64,000 nt of DNA, from NCBI RefSeq assembly GCF_033472595.1, contig NZ_CP137642.1, positions 1,488,001-1,552,000 of the forward strand. Reading direction: 5' to 3'. Under the pieces are notes generated by a model. The model was not told the DNA's origin. It worked only from the letters and a program-made list of their open reading frames with translations, and did no database searches. How positions within the stretch are numbered: the first letter of the stretch is position 1; every line of letters begins with the position of its first letter. Positions 7,367-15,353 of this stretch are shown here, piece by piece. Source of the stretch: Methanoculleus receptaculi (lineage in GTDB: Archaea; Halobacteriota; Methanomicrobia; Methanomicrobiales; Methanoculleaceae). A program made the position numbers and the translations under genes.

Positions 7367-8602
7367 ATGAAAAAACTGTTGATATTCTCCGGAATATGTG
7401 TCCTCGTCCTGGCGCTCATTGCTGCAGGACTGAGCGCCGCCGGCACCACCCGTCCCGATACGCCGGACGGCGCCGTCAGTGTGGCGGCCGGAAACAACCT
7501 GTTCGCGTTCGACCTCTACCGGCACCTTGCCGCCGACCCGGCGTATGCAGGAGAGAACCTCTTCTTCTCGCCCTACAGCATCGCATCAGCCCTCGCGATC
7601 ACATGCGAGGGCGCCCGCGGCACGACCGCCGACGAGATCGAATCGGTGCTGCACCTTCCAACGAACGAGACCCTCCGGCGGGAGGGGTTTGCTGACCTCA
7701 ACGCCGCCCTGAACAGCGGGAGCGGCAACTGCACCCTCCGCACCGCGAACGCCCTCTGGGCAGAGAAGACCCATTCGCTCCTCCCGGACTACATTGAGAC
7801 GGCCGCCCGCTGGTATGGCGCAAACGCCACAAACCTCAATTTCGCCGAGAACCCCGAGGGGTCGCGGGAGACGATCAACCGGTGGGTGGAGGAGAAGACC
7901 GAAGATCGGATCCGCGACCTCCTGCCGCCGGGTTCGATCGACCCGCTGACCCGGCTCGTGATCACGAACGCGATCTACTTCAAAGGCGCATGGGCGCAGC
8001 AGTTCGACCCCGCCAGGACGACGGAGGAGGAGTTCCGGGTTTCACCGAACGAGACGGTGGCCGTCCCGATGATGCACGGGAATGCCGTCTACCCGTATAC
8101 AGAGACCGGGACACTCCAGGTGCTTGAGATGCCGTATGCCAGTGGGGACGGAACGGAACTCGCGATGCTTGTCCTTCTGCCGAAGGGAGACAGCCTGACG
8201 GCTGCGGAGGAGGTCCTGGACGCGGAGAGGCTTGCCGGTCTGCGGGAGTCGCTCGCCTCGCAGAACGTCAGGGTCTTCTTCCCGAAGTTCACGCTTGATG
8301 CGAGTTACGGTCTCACCCCGGCTCTTGCGGCGATGGGGATGCCGACGGCTTTCACCGGCGGCGATGCCGACCTCTCGGGGATGGACGGGACGAGAGACCT
8401 CTTCGTCACCGGGATCTTCCATAAGGCGTTCGTCGACGTGAACGAGGAGGGCACCGAGGCCGCGGCAGCGACCGGCGTTGCGGCCGGGCTGGGTGTCACA
8501 CCCGTCTTCCGTGCGGACCACCCGTTCGTCTTCCTCATAACCGAGAAGGATTCCGGCACGATCCTCTTCGCTGGAAGGGTCGTCAACCCCGAAGGCCCGT
8601 GA
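7367..8602 (+). CDS. Secreted serpin (serine protease inhibitor)
   Basis: A 411-residue serpin with an N-terminal signal sequence (MKKLLIFSGICVLVLALIAAGLSAAG). Inhibitory serpins trap proteases by inserting their cleaved reactive loop into a beta sheet. The fold is clear: NLFFSPYSIASALAITCEGARG, the breach region VITNAIYFKGAW, and the signature FHKAFVDVNEEGTEAAAATG from residue 353. The hinge E-E-G-T-E-A-A-A-A-T (from residue 360) has the small residues needed for loop insertion, so this should be an active inhibitor. The scissile bond probably lies near GLGVT (about 374-378), suggesting small or hydrophobic P1 specificity. The start at 7367 is chosen because it follows a ribosome binding site and gives a proper signal peptide. 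Confidence 0.93.
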   Translation: MKKLLIFSGICVLVLALIAAGLSAAGTTRPDTPDGAVSVAAGNNLFAFDLYRHLAADPAYAGENLFFSPYSIASALAITCEGARGTTADEIESVLHLPTNETLRREGFADLNAALNSGSGNCTLRTANALWAEKTHSLLPDYIETAARWYGANATNLNFAENPEGSRETINRWVEEKTEDRIRDLLPPGSIDPLTRLVITNAIYFKGAWAQQFDPARTTEEEFRVSPNETVAVPMMHGNAVYPYTETGTLQVLEMPYASGDGTELAMLVLLPKGDSLTAAEEVLDAERLAGLRESLASQNVRVFFPKFTLDASYGLTPALAAMGMPTAFTGGDADLSGMDGTRDLFVTGIFHKAFVDVNEEGTEAAAATGVAAGLGVTPVFRADHPFVFLITEKDSGTILFAGRVVNPEGP

Positions 8603-8625
8603 AGGGGGGCTGTCCTCCCCCCTTC
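8601..8625 (+). terminator. Stem-loop after the serpin gene
   Basis: A perfect 9-bp inverted repeat (GAAGGGGGG 8601-8609, CCCCCCTTC 8617-8625) with a 7-base loop overlaps the serpin stop codon. It has no T-run afterwards, so it may protect the 3' end rather than end transcription by itself. The rest of the gap to 8750 shows nothing recognisable. Confidence 0.4.
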
Positions 8626-8750
8626 TGTCGGCAACGAATACTGGGGTGGCAGGGTGCCCTTCCATCCGCAGTCTCGACGCCAGCCACAGTCACCCACAGG
8701 ATTCCCTGGAGGTGCGGTCAAGCTATCCGGGCCTACCTCCAGGGAGAGTC

Positions 8751-8773
8751 TTTAACTTGCGGGGGTAGTTGAC
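8751..8773 (+). repeat. IS200/IS605 end-to-end scar
   Basis: TTTAAC (8751-8756) followed by TTGC and then GGGGGTAGTTGAC reproduces the target sequence and first bases of the left end of the intact element (26765-26775), joined directly to the right-end sequence GGGGTAGTTCAC (28483-28494) with one mismatch. It looks like an element deleted down to its outer ends. Confidence 0.45.
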
Positions 8774-8827
8774 GACAGTATTGTCATGCCCAAATGCATC
8801 TTTGATGAGAACCCGAGGAGGTAAAAC

Positions 8828-8881
8828 ATGATTCCGTCCGGATGGGGCAACCACATCACCATCAGACATATCTCTGAATAA
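8828..8881 (+). CDS. Possible 17-codon leader ORF
   Basis: A very short frame (MIPSGWGNHITIRHISE) starts four bases after an unusually strong ribosome binding site, GAGGAGGT at 8816-8823, and ends 33 bases before hicB. It could be a leader peptide of the hicB transcript or the remains of a lost gene. There is no similarity I recognise. Confidence 0.25.
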   Translation: MIPSGWGNHITIRHISE

Positions 8882-8914
8882 CCCCACATCCCGGTAACAA
8901 AGAGATGTAACGTC

Positions 8915-9190
8915 ATGCTGGTCAGATTTGAAGTAACCTATGCCGATGGATGGTGGAGCGCCAGCGCACATGCACCTGGAAATGCCATCTATACCCTGGG
9001 TAAAAGCATCGGGGAACTTATCGACAATATCCTGGAAGCAACGTCACTCCATTACGCGGAAGAACTAGGAGCGGGAGAACGGATCACCATTGTAACCAGA
9101 TACAGGTCAGAAACCCGCGAACAGGAAAGCCACATCCCACCAAGTTTCGAATACAAGGTCGATATCACTGCCGCGACACCCGGTTGTTAG
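8915..9190 (+). CDS. HicB-like antitoxin domain protein
   Basis: A 91-residue protein resembling HicB antitoxins. It opens with a beta-rich segment (VRFEVTYADGWWSASAHAPGNAIYTLGKSIGELIDNILEATSLHYAE) that matches the partly degraded RNase H fold of HicB, including the S-x-x-E-L-x-x-N-x-x-E-A helix. HicB normally neutralises the mRNA interferase HicA by direct binding. A HicA-like frame follows immediately and overlaps its stop. There is no separate DNA-binding domain visible at the C-terminus, so autoregulation is uncertain. The pair lies between two IS200/IS605 traces (8751 and 9520), which suggests acquired DNA. Confidence 0.6.
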   Translation: MLVRFEVTYADGWWSASAHAPGNAIYTLGKSIGELIDNILEATSLHYAEELGAGERITIVTRYRSETREQESHIPPSFEYKVDITAATPGC

Positions 9191-9404
9191 TGGATTCGAG
9201 GTAATCAAAGTCCTTGAAAACCCGGTTTTTCTCCGGCAGGCCGGAAGTCACGTCCAACTGCGTAAAGTTGTTGGCGATAAACGACTCCGGGTTACCGTAC
9301 CCCTTCACGACGAACTTGCCATAGCTACACTCAACACAATCGTCACCGACGTTGCTGAATTTGAAGGTATGACAAAAGAAGAGGTTTACGATCTCTTACG
9401 ATAA
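9183..9404 (+). pseudogene. HicA-like toxin, no visible start codon
   Basis: Read from 9183, the frame gives VVSGFEVIKVLEN, then FLRQAGSHVQLRK with the catalytic-type Gly-Ser-His of HicA, then LRVTVPLHDELAIATLNTIV and a normal C-terminus with TAA at 9402-9404. HicA is an mRNA interferase with a double-stranded-RNA-binding-like fold. The open frame begins after a TAA at 9093-9095 and holds no ATG, GTG or TTG before the conserved region; a few residues also seem missing between VLEN and FLRQ. It is either a decayed toxin, a gene using an unusual start such as ATA 9162, or expressed by frameshifting from hicB, whose stop lies at 9188-9190. Confidence 0.55.
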
Positions 9405-9820
9405 CCCTCTCCTCAAGACAACAAACACCCCCTCCTCCGATCTCGTGGACGAGGTTATCCCAAAACTCTTCTGCCGGGTGGTGGAGAGGCCCGGACAACG
9501 GCAGCATTCCCGATTTATCCTGCGGGGGGGTGAAGGGGGGGCAGAGCGGGAAGACCCCGGGTCCTGCCGCCGGGGTAGTTCACGCGTCCAGGATGTGTCA
9601 AAGCGTCGTTCCAGTGCTTGAGTGTGCGCCGACTCCCCGAGTTCTTCTATCGCCCAGGCAGTTTTGAGATGAGCCCGACCATTTCATGGGCGTGATCGTC
9701 CACCCCACACGGGAGTCGCCAGGGGTGACGGGGGGAGGAGATCGCGGCTTCGCGCTCAACGCGAGAGACAACACTGCACGTGAAATGTTAGATGAAATGG
9801 TCCACCAGATGGTATCCTCC
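9405..9820. other. Intergenic region holding an IS-derived fragment
   Basis: Apart from the short element at 9520-9583 I see no gene here. A short frame in the opposite direction (9598-9843) has no recognisable features and overlaps the neighbouring gene's end. The stretch 9600-9800 may contain debris of a degraded gene but none can be named. Confidence 0.5.
9520..9583 (+). mobile_element. MITE-like IS200/IS605 derivative without transposase
   Basis: Preceded by TTTATC, this 64-base unit starts like the left end of the intact element (TGCGG..GTGAAGGGGG..AGAGCGGGAAG, compare 26772-26800). It passes through a hairpin (ACCCCGG/CCGGGGT) and ends GGGGTAGTTCAC exactly as the right end at 28483-28494. 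It has both ends and no coding sequence, as expected for a non-autonomous copy mobilised by the TnpA in this window. Confidence 0.6.
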
Positions 9821-11149
9821 TCACGAAGACCGGAGCCGGGCAAGCATCCGCTCTTTCTTTGCTATCGCTGCATCAGCCGCACGCCGGACACCGGCCTTCA
9901 TCTCCTCAAAATCCCTCTTCTCCGCATCCACCACTTTTTTCACAGGGGTGTAGGCCGACTCCCTGAACTTCGGGGAGAAGTCCCGTATCCTGCCATTGAC
10001 CATGAGAACCGATTCAGCGGCTCCTTCCTCGACGAAGCCGATCTCTTTCATGGCGACCCCCGCGGACCCGACGACCTGCTTGATCTCCGCCGCGTTCTCC
10101 GGCGGCGCGACAACCAGGAGGGAGTCGAGGGAGACGCCCAGGTAATCGATCTCGAGGGCATCGAGCATGGCAAGGACGTTTGGCCGGACAAGGCTGCGGA
10201 GTTCGTCCTCGACGACGACGATCCGGCAGCCGGCGGTCTCGGCCATCTCGTAGGCGTCGCCCCGGAGCCCGCCGTTCGTGACGTCGGTCATGGCATGGAC
10301 ACCGGCGAGGGCGTCGCTTCCAATCAGAGCCTCGCATGCCCTGAGGAAGTGGAGGTTGATCGTCTCCTCGACGACCTCCGGGAAACCGGAGTAGATAGCG
10401 GCGGTGGCGATCGTCCCGCCGCCGGCGCCCTCGGTCATCAGGAGGACGTCGCCGGGGGCGATCTCCTCGCGGGCGGTGAGGTGGCTGGTGACACCGACGG
10501 CGCCGACGCAACCGGTCATCCGGGAACCAAGGACCATGTCCCCGCCGATACGCAAGGTTGAACCGGTGACCAGGGGGACGCCCATCGCCTCGCCTACAGC
10601 GGTGACGCCGGCGGTGTAGTCGAATACCTTGGCCACATCGCCGTCATCGGCGACGTGGATGTCGGAGAGGAGGGCGACGGGTTTTGCGCCCATGACATAG
10701 ACGTCACGCAGCGTCGCCCGGGTGACGTGGAAACCGGCAAGGAATGGGAAGTCTGAGAGCCGGGAGTGCATCCCGTCGACGGTGACGACGATGTAATCGC
10801 CGCCGGCGCTCACCGCCCCGGCATCGTCCATCTCCTCGACCCCGACGGCGACATCGGGTCGGCCGATGATCCGTGCAATCTGCCGGTGGGCGAAGAAGTC
10901 CCCGGCTCCGCGTGAACCGACACCGAACTCGCCCATCGTCGACCCGGAGGGCTCGAATGTGAAGAGGTCGCCGGAGAGCCCGGTCGAGTTCCGGACCTCT
11001 GTGACGACCGCCCTGGCGAACGCTTCGGTGTATTCGGGGGTGACGCGGTTTCGCTTGATCGATATGACCTCCCGGGAGAGGAGGCGCACGATCTCGTCAT
11101 CAGGGATGCCGTCGGCGAGGTGCCGGCGGGCGATCTCTTCTGCATCCAT
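9821..11149 (-). CDS. AIR synthase-related (HypE-like) protein
   Basis: A 442-residue member of the PurM/AIR-synthase superfamily, which includes HypE, ThiL and SelD. The N-terminal 110 residues are a helical extension. The ATP-binding PurM core begins near [41 protein letters not shown], the usual Asp-rich substrate loop. The second half ([32 protein letters not shown]) matches the C-terminal PurM domain. The family is found in methanogens and annotated only loosely as HypE-like; the true substrate is unknown. It lacks the C-terminal PRIC tail with cysteine that marks genuine HypE, so hydrogenase maturation is not supported by the sequence. It is divergent from thiD. Confidence 0.75.
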   Translation of the reverse strand: MDAEEIARRHLADGIPDDEIVRLLSREVISIKRNRVTPEYTEAFARAVVTEVRNSTGLSGDLFTFEPSGSTMGEFGVGSRGAGDFFAHRQIARIIGRPDVAVGVEEMDDAGAVSAGGDYIVVTVDGMHSRLSDFPFLAGFHVTRATLRDVYVMGAKPVALLSDIHVADDGDVAKVFDYTAGVTAVGEAMGVPLVTGSTLRIGGDMVLGSRMTGCVGAVGVTSHLTAREEIAPGDVLLMTEGAGGGTIATAAIYSGFPEVVEETINLHFLRACEALIGSDALAGVHAMTDVTNGGLRGDAYEMAETAGCRIVVVEDELRSLVRPNVLAMLDALEIDYLGVSLDSLLVVAPPENAAEIKQVVGSAGVAMKEIGFVEEGAAESVLMVNGRIRDFSPKFRESAYTPVKKVVDAEKRDFEEMKAGVRRAADAAIAKKERMLARLRSS

Positions 11150-11229
11150 TGCAGATCTGGTCGGTTCGGATACGAGATAAATGAGATGGCGGGCAAAGAT
11201 TCAAGCGTGTACCGGGCGACAACAGAGGT

Positions 11230-12030
11230 ATGACGGCTGGAAGGATGGTCGCCGCCTGCACCATCGCCGGCTCCGACTCTGGGGGCGGGGCGGGTATCCA
11301 GGCGGACTTGAAGACGTTTGTGGAACTCGGGGTCTTCGGGCTGACGGTCGTCACGGCCGTGACCGCCCAGAACACGAGAGAGGTGCGGGCGGCCTGGCCG
11401 CTCCCGCCGGAGGCTGTTCGAACGCAGATTGAGACGGTCGCTGAGGGGTTTGCAATCGGCGCCTGGAAGACCGGGATGCTCGGGAACGCCGCAACCGTCC
11501 GGGCGGTCGCGGAGAGCCTGCCGGAGGGGGCAATCTCTGTGATAGACCCGGTGATGGTCTCGACATCGGGTCACAGGCTGCTCGAGGAGGATGCTATCAG
11601 CGACCTGGTGGAGGTCCTGATGCCGCGTGCAAGCGTCGTCACGCCGAACATCCCGGAGGCGGAGGTTCTTGCCGGGATGCGGATCGAGGGGGTGGAGGGT
11701 ATGGCCGCGGCAGGCTGGCGGATCCTGGATCTCGGCGCCGGGGCGGTGGTGGTGAAGGGGGGGCACCTTCCCGGCGGTGAGGCGGTCGATATACTGGTCG
11801 AGCGTGAGGGGGAGATGAAAGTCTCGGGTGAGCGCTACCACTACGCGGTGCACGGCTCGGGGTGCTGTTTCTCCGCGGCGCTGACGGCATGCCTGGCGAG
11901 GGGGATGGCTCTGCGGGAGAGTTTCTGCGCAGCACGGGAGTTCATAGATACGGCAATCCGGGAGGCGGTGGGTGACGCCGGTGAGGTCAGGGTGGTCAAT
12001 CCCGGTGGGAGGTTTATCTACCGTCGATGA
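11230..12030 (+). CDS. thiD: Hydroxymethylpyrimidine / phosphomethylpyrimidine kinase
   Basis: A 266-residue ribokinase-fold ThiD. It carries out both phosphorylations of 4-amino-5-hydroxymethyl-2-methylpyrimidine in thiamine biosynthesis. Typical segments are [21 protein letters not shown] (residues 9-29), [33 protein letters not shown], and the anion hole with catalytic base [18 protein letters not shown] near 217. It is a stand-alone ThiD; the ThiN domain that many archaeal ThiD proteins carry at the C-terminus is absent. The thiamine-phosphate kinase gene thiL is also in this window (32987-33853) but not linked. Confidence 0.92.
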   Translation: MTAGRMVAACTIAGSDSGGGAGIQADLKTFVELGVFGLTVVTAVTAQNTREVRAAWPLPPEAVRTQIETVAEGFAIGAWKTGMLGNAATVRAVAESLPEGAISVIDPVMVSTSGHRLLEEDAISDLVEVLMPRASVVTPNIPEAEVLAGMRIEGVEGMAAAGWRILDLGAGAVVVKGGHLPGGEAVDILVEREGEMKVSGERYHYAVHGSGCCFSAALTACLARGMALRESFCAAREFIDTAIREAVGDAGEVRVVNPGGRFIYRR

Positions 12031-12158
12031 AAATCTTTTCCCAGATTTTCGCTGAAACAGAGAATCGTTTCCATAATACCCACGGAAAACCGGTCTCTTC
12101 CCGGCGGGGAGAATCGGTGGGAAAACCGCTTTGGTCTTGATAATTCATCAAAAATGCG

Positions 12159-12168
12159 ATATAAATCC
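12159..12168 (+). promoter_or_regulatory. TATA box of the Lrp operon
   Basis: GATATAAATC lies about 60 bases before the Lrp-type start at 12227, predicting a leader of about 35 bases. The rest of the gap 12031-12226 is AT-rich near the gene and holds no other feature I can support. Confidence 0.5.
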
Positions 12169-12226
12169 TTCAACCCATCCAGACAAAACACAATTTTAAT
12201 ATTCAAAAACATTCAACCAGTCTACA

Positions 12227-12658
12227 ATGGATGAGATCGACGATGCGATTCTTCGCGAGCTCCAGAAAGACGGGAGGAAGTCCATGGCAGAACTTGGCTC
12301 AATGCTTGGAATCGCACCGTCGACGGTCTTTAAAAGGATCGAGAAACTTAAGAAAGCCGGCATCATCGAGCGGTTCACGATAGTCATCAACCAGAAATGC
12401 TTTGAGAATACACTGATAGTCTTTCTAAACATCAGGGTCCAGCCGGAAGCGAAGTCGGACGTTGAGGAGTTCATGCGGGATATCCCGGCCGTCCTTGACC
12501 TCTACGAGGTGCTTGAGCCCGGCGACTTCTTCGCCAGGGTGCGGGTGCAGAACATATCCGAGTTAAAGAGGGATATCCTGGTCCCGCTCTCCAGCCATCC
12601 GGGGGTGCGGGATATCCAGACTATAATCTCGGTGAGAAGGATAAAGGAGCAGACATGA
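12227..12658 (+). CDS. Lrp/AsnC family transcriptional regulator
   Basis: A 143-residue feast/famine regulator. The N-terminal helix-turn-helix is MDEIDDAILRELQKDGRKSMAELGSMLGIAPSTVFKRIEKLKKAGIIERF, and the C-terminal RAM effector-binding domain spans about residues 64-138 (FLNIRVQPEAKSDVEEFM...). Lrp proteins usually form octamers and answer to amino acids. The start codon of the following membrane protein overlaps its stop (ATGA at 12655-12658), so the three genes 12227-13396 form one operon. The targets are unknown; autoregulation at 12159-12226 would be typical of the family. Confidence 0.9.
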   Translation: MDEIDDAILRELQKDGRKSMAELGSMLGIAPSTVFKRIEKLKKAGIIERFTIVINQKCFENTLIVFLNIRVQPEAKSDVEEFMRDIPAVLDLYEVLEPGDFFARVRVQNISELKRDILVPLSSHPGVRDIQTIISVRRIKEQT

Positions 12659-12942
12659 ACATATTGCAGGTTGAGATGATTCAGCAGATCTTCGCGATCG
12701 TGACACTCCTTCTTGGAGTGCTGCTTATAGGCATCATCTACAACGCATACAGGATCGTGAAGCAGCCTACCCTGCTGCTCTTCATCTACGGGCTTTTTAC
12801 GCTGGTGGTGGGGATCACCTTCGCCGATCTTGTGAGCATATTTACGCTTGACGAGTTCATCCTTGCCTGGTCGATGGTCTTTTCCCACGTGGTTGTGATC
12901 ATCGGTCTCTGCGTGATGGCGTACGGCATACTGAGAGGGTAA
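12655..12942 (+). CDS. Small three-helix membrane protein
   Basis: A 95-residue hydrophobic protein with three predicted transmembrane segments: QIFAIVTLLLGVLLIGIIYNAY (about 10-31), LLLFIYGLFTLVVGITFADLV (about 40-60) and AWSMVFSHVVVIIGLCVMAYGI (about 71-92). There are no catalytic motifs. It is translationally coupled to the Lrp-type regulator upstream and followed after one base by an unknown soluble protein. I do not recognise a family; a membrane-sensing partner of the regulator is only one possibility. Confidence 0.7.
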   Translation: MNILQVEMIQQIFAIVTLLLGVLLIGIIYNAYRIVKQPTLLLFIYGLFTLVVGITFADLVSIFTLDEFILAWSMVFSHVVVIIGLCVMAYGILRG

Positions 12943-12943
12943 G

Positions 12944-13396
12944 ATGCGGACCGGTACATCGTTTGCCCGGGACTGGCAGCTTATCAAGGTAGCGCGGTCG
13001 CTGAGGGAACGCAACGTTACCGGGTCACTGCTGCGGCGGCTGCTGAAGGACGCCCCTCCCGGGCTTATGGAGCGGGTCGCCGCCATCGCGGAGAGGCTGG
13101 GTGAGGAGGACGGGACGGCGCTTCTCTCTCACGCCGAGGAGCGGTTCGATCCGCCGACCCTGATGGAGGGGCTCCTCCTCACCTGGGGCGTACCCTCTGA
13201 GTCGACGGAGACCGCGGAGGGGGGCGTTCTCCTCACCATCGACTGTACGGCGGCGGCGGTGAGGGATACCTTTGCGGACGCACGGGTTGCCGGGCCGTAC
13301 CTGGCCGGGTATGCGAGGGCGCTCCAGCCCGACGCGGTATTCGAGCGCGGGGGCCACGGGAGGGTGACGATCCGGTTCCCGCCGCGGGAGAGGTGA
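12944..13396 (+). CDS. Hypothetical protein, 150 residues
   Basis: Third gene of the Lrp operon, starting one base after the membrane protein's stop. The protein is soluble, with a basic helical N-terminal half (FARDWQLIKVARSLRERNVTGSLLRRLLKDAPPGLMERVAAIAERLG) and a mixed second half (GVLLTIDCTAAAVRDTFADARVAGPYLAGYARALQPDAVFERGG). I recognise no domain or catalytic motif. Its codon usage and GC-rich third positions match the surrounding genes. It is the last gene before the repeat array. Confidence 0.65.
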   Translation: MRTGTSFARDWQLIKVARSLRERNVTGSLLRRLLKDAPPGLMERVAAIAERLGEEDGTALLSHAEERFDPPTLMEGLLLTWGVPSESTETAEGGVLLTIDCTAAAVRDTFADARVAGPYLAGYARALQPDAVFERGGHGRVTIRFPPRER

Positions 13397-13401
13397 GGAG
13401 G

Positions 13402-13409
13402 TTTATATC
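13402..13409 (+). promoter_or_regulatory. TATA-like element facing the repeat array
   Basis: TTTATATC directly follows the preceding stop codon and is followed by no convincing protein gene, only by the repeat array from about 13.6 kb. If used, it would start transcription near 13435 and read through the array. Confidence 0.3.
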
Positions 13410-13599
13410 GAGAGACCGGCTCTTCGAGACGGCTGGAGTTTTTTTGCATAATCCGGGTCGAAGGCGGCCCGGAGGGTATGACCGGCTGAAATAGGAGTCC
13501 TGACGAAATCCAGACCGGCGGCGCGCCTTTCGGGGTGGGCGTGAGGATCGGCCGGGGTTTCACCGGCAGAGAACATTCCAGAGGTGGGGGTCCATCCAG

Positions 13600-14900
13600 C
13601 GAGAGAGGTTTTTCGGCTGACACAGGAGACAGGGTTTTCAGTGACACTGGAAACAGGGGAGGGGGATGTTCCACCCCCCGCCACCGGCGAGCCCCACACC
13701 CGCGGGGGCGATATCCCATCGATGCACTGCCGGGGATCTGGCAGTCTCTTCGCGGTCTCACCTGACACCCCCCCAAAGATCCTGCCTCCACTCCCCGGAC
13801 ACGGTATCCGGGCCAATCCGCCAATCAACTGCCCGCCCCCTCAGAAGGGGGCGGGAGGAGGCACGGAACGCGCCGGGAGGTGGTGGTGTTCCAGCGAAAA
13901 CCGTTCAACGGGAGACGCATGAGACAGGGGAGGGGGATGTTCCACCCCCGCCCCCACGGGGCGATATCCCATGGATGCACTGCCGGGGAAGAGCATCTCC
14001 ACGGCTTGATGTGAACACCCTGCCGAAATCCTGTCTCGTCCCCTGGCACGGCCACCGGGCCAATCCGCCAATCAACTGCCCGCCCCCTTGTAGGGGGCGG
14101 GAGGAGGCGCGGAACGCGCCGGGCGGTGGGGGTGTTCCAGCGAAAACCGTTCAACGGGAGACGCATGAGACAGGGGAGGGGGATGTTCCACCCCCTCCCC
14201 GTCAGCCCCACCCCCGCGGGGTGATATCCCATCGATGCACTGCCGGGGAAGAGCATCTCCACGGCTTGATGTGAACACCCTGCCGAAATCCTATCTCGTC
14301 CCCTGGCACGGTCTCCGGGCCAATCGCCAGACACTGCCCGCCCCCTCGGAAGGGGGCGGGAGGAGGCCGCGGAGCGCCGGGAGGTGGGGGTGTTCCAGCG
14401 AAAACCGTTCAACGGCTAAGACAGGAGACAGGGGAGGGGGATGTTCCACCCCCGCCACCGGTGAGCCCCACCCCCGCGGGGCGATATCCCATCGATGCAC
14501 TGCCGGGGATCTGGCAGTCTCTTCGCGGTCTCACCTGACACCCCCCCCAAAGATCCTGCCTCTACTCCCCGTGCACTCTATCCGGGCCAATCGCCAGACA
14601 CTGCCCGCCCCCTCGGAAGGGGGCGGGAGGAGGCCGCGGAGCGCCGGGAGGTGGGGGTGTTCCAGCGAAAACCGTTCAACGGGAGACGCATGAGACAGGG
14701 AGGGGGATGTTCCACCCCCGCCCCGGCGAGCCCCACCCCCGCGGGGCGATTCCCCATAGATACAGTCTCCGGGGATCTGGCAGTCTCTTCGCGGTCTCAC
14801 CTGACACCCCCCCAAAGATCCCGCCTCAGCCCAGGACACGGTATCCGGGCCAATCGCCAGACACTCGCCCGCCCCATGGGAAAGACGTCTTTGGTGAAAC
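13600..14900 (+). repeat. Tandem array of a 245-270 bp mosaic repeat, five units
   Basis: Five copies of one GC-rich unit follow each other. The marker GGGGGATGTT occurs at 13661, 13932, 14178, 14436 and 14702, giving periods of 271, 246, 258 and 266 bases. Each unit runs from CAGGGGAGGGGGATGTTCCACCCCC through ATCCCATCGATGCACTGCCGGGG to a variable module, then GGGCCAATC, a strong hairpin (CCCGCCCCCT/AGGGGGCGGG), GAGGAGGC, GTGGGGGTGTTCC and AGCGAAAACCGTTCAACG. The variable module is of one kind in units 1, 4 and 5 (GCAGTCTCTTCGCGGTCTCACCTGACACC) and of another in units 2 and 3 (AGCATCTCCACGGCTTGATGTGAACACC). Unit 5 is diverged at its ATCGATGCACTG site. Long open frames exist on both strands but only because GC-rich repeats lack stops. 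Confidence 0.85.
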
Positions 14901-14910
14901 AGAGTAGACG

Positions 14911-14930
14911 GGGCGGGCATCAACCCGCCC
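14911..14930. terminator. Hairpin closing the repeat array
   Basis: A perfect 7-bp stem (GGGCGGG 14911-14917, CCCGCCC 14924-14930) with a 6-base loop follows the last repeat unit. It resembles the hairpin inside the repeats but is shorter. It may act as a transcription end or be part of a degenerate sixth unit. From 14931 to 15053 nothing else is recognisable. Confidence 0.35.
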
Positions 14931-15053
14931 TTCAGCCTTCGATCCCGCACACGTCCTGCCCGCGCACCCACCCCATCATCTGCCAGGCAGGTGACCCTGG
15001 CCTCACCGCAGGGTAAGGGATCCCGCTGCTGGAGTGGGGTGGGGTGCGGGCGT

Positions 15054-15088
15054 TTAACTGCCATGGATTGTTGATCCCTGGCATTTAA
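15054..15088. repeat. Inverted repeat upstream of the pilin gene
   Basis: TTAACTGCCA (15054-15063) and TGGCATTTAA (15079-15088) form an imperfect inverted repeat, nine of ten positions matching, with a 15-base centre. It could be an operator for a dimeric regulator, but it lies about 190 bases before the pilin TATA box. Confidence 0.3.
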
Positions 15089-15277
15089 CCGGCGGGAGGC
15101 GCTGCGGTCGCGCGGTTGTTACGGAAAAACCTGCGGGATGGATTTGCACCCCGCCGCCGGGAGCGGGTTTTCCCGGTCGCATATTCCGGTCACCAGACCA
15201 CCCATGCCGGAAAGATTTTTCCACACAACCCCGGAATTCCGGAACAAATTTTTCGTGAAAGAATCACTGCGACATCG

Positions 15278-15286
15278 TTATATATC
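15278..15286 (+). promoter_or_regulatory. TATA box of the pilin gene
   Basis: TTATATATC in an AT-rich context, about 65-75 bases upstream of the pilin start. It is the strongest TATA-like element in this part of the window and implies a leader of about 40 bases with a ribosome binding site (GGAGG, 15342-15346). Confidence 0.6.
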
Positions 15287-15353
15287 TTCAAAAATTAGTT
15301 TCTCTACTGACTCCATGCCCGCGACGGTGGCGTGGGGTCACGGAGGTTGTATG

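Noticed and set aside
9686-10561. A 291-codon open frame on the plus strand
   Set aside because: It is antisense to the HypE-like gene and shows only acidic low-complexity composition typical of such shadows.
13584-15064. Several long open frames on both strands of the repeat array (up to 202 codons)
   Set aside because: They are made of Pro/Arg/Gly-rich repetitive sequence, exist in competing frames and change frame between repeat units. GC-rich repeats lack stop codons by composition, so no protein is supported.
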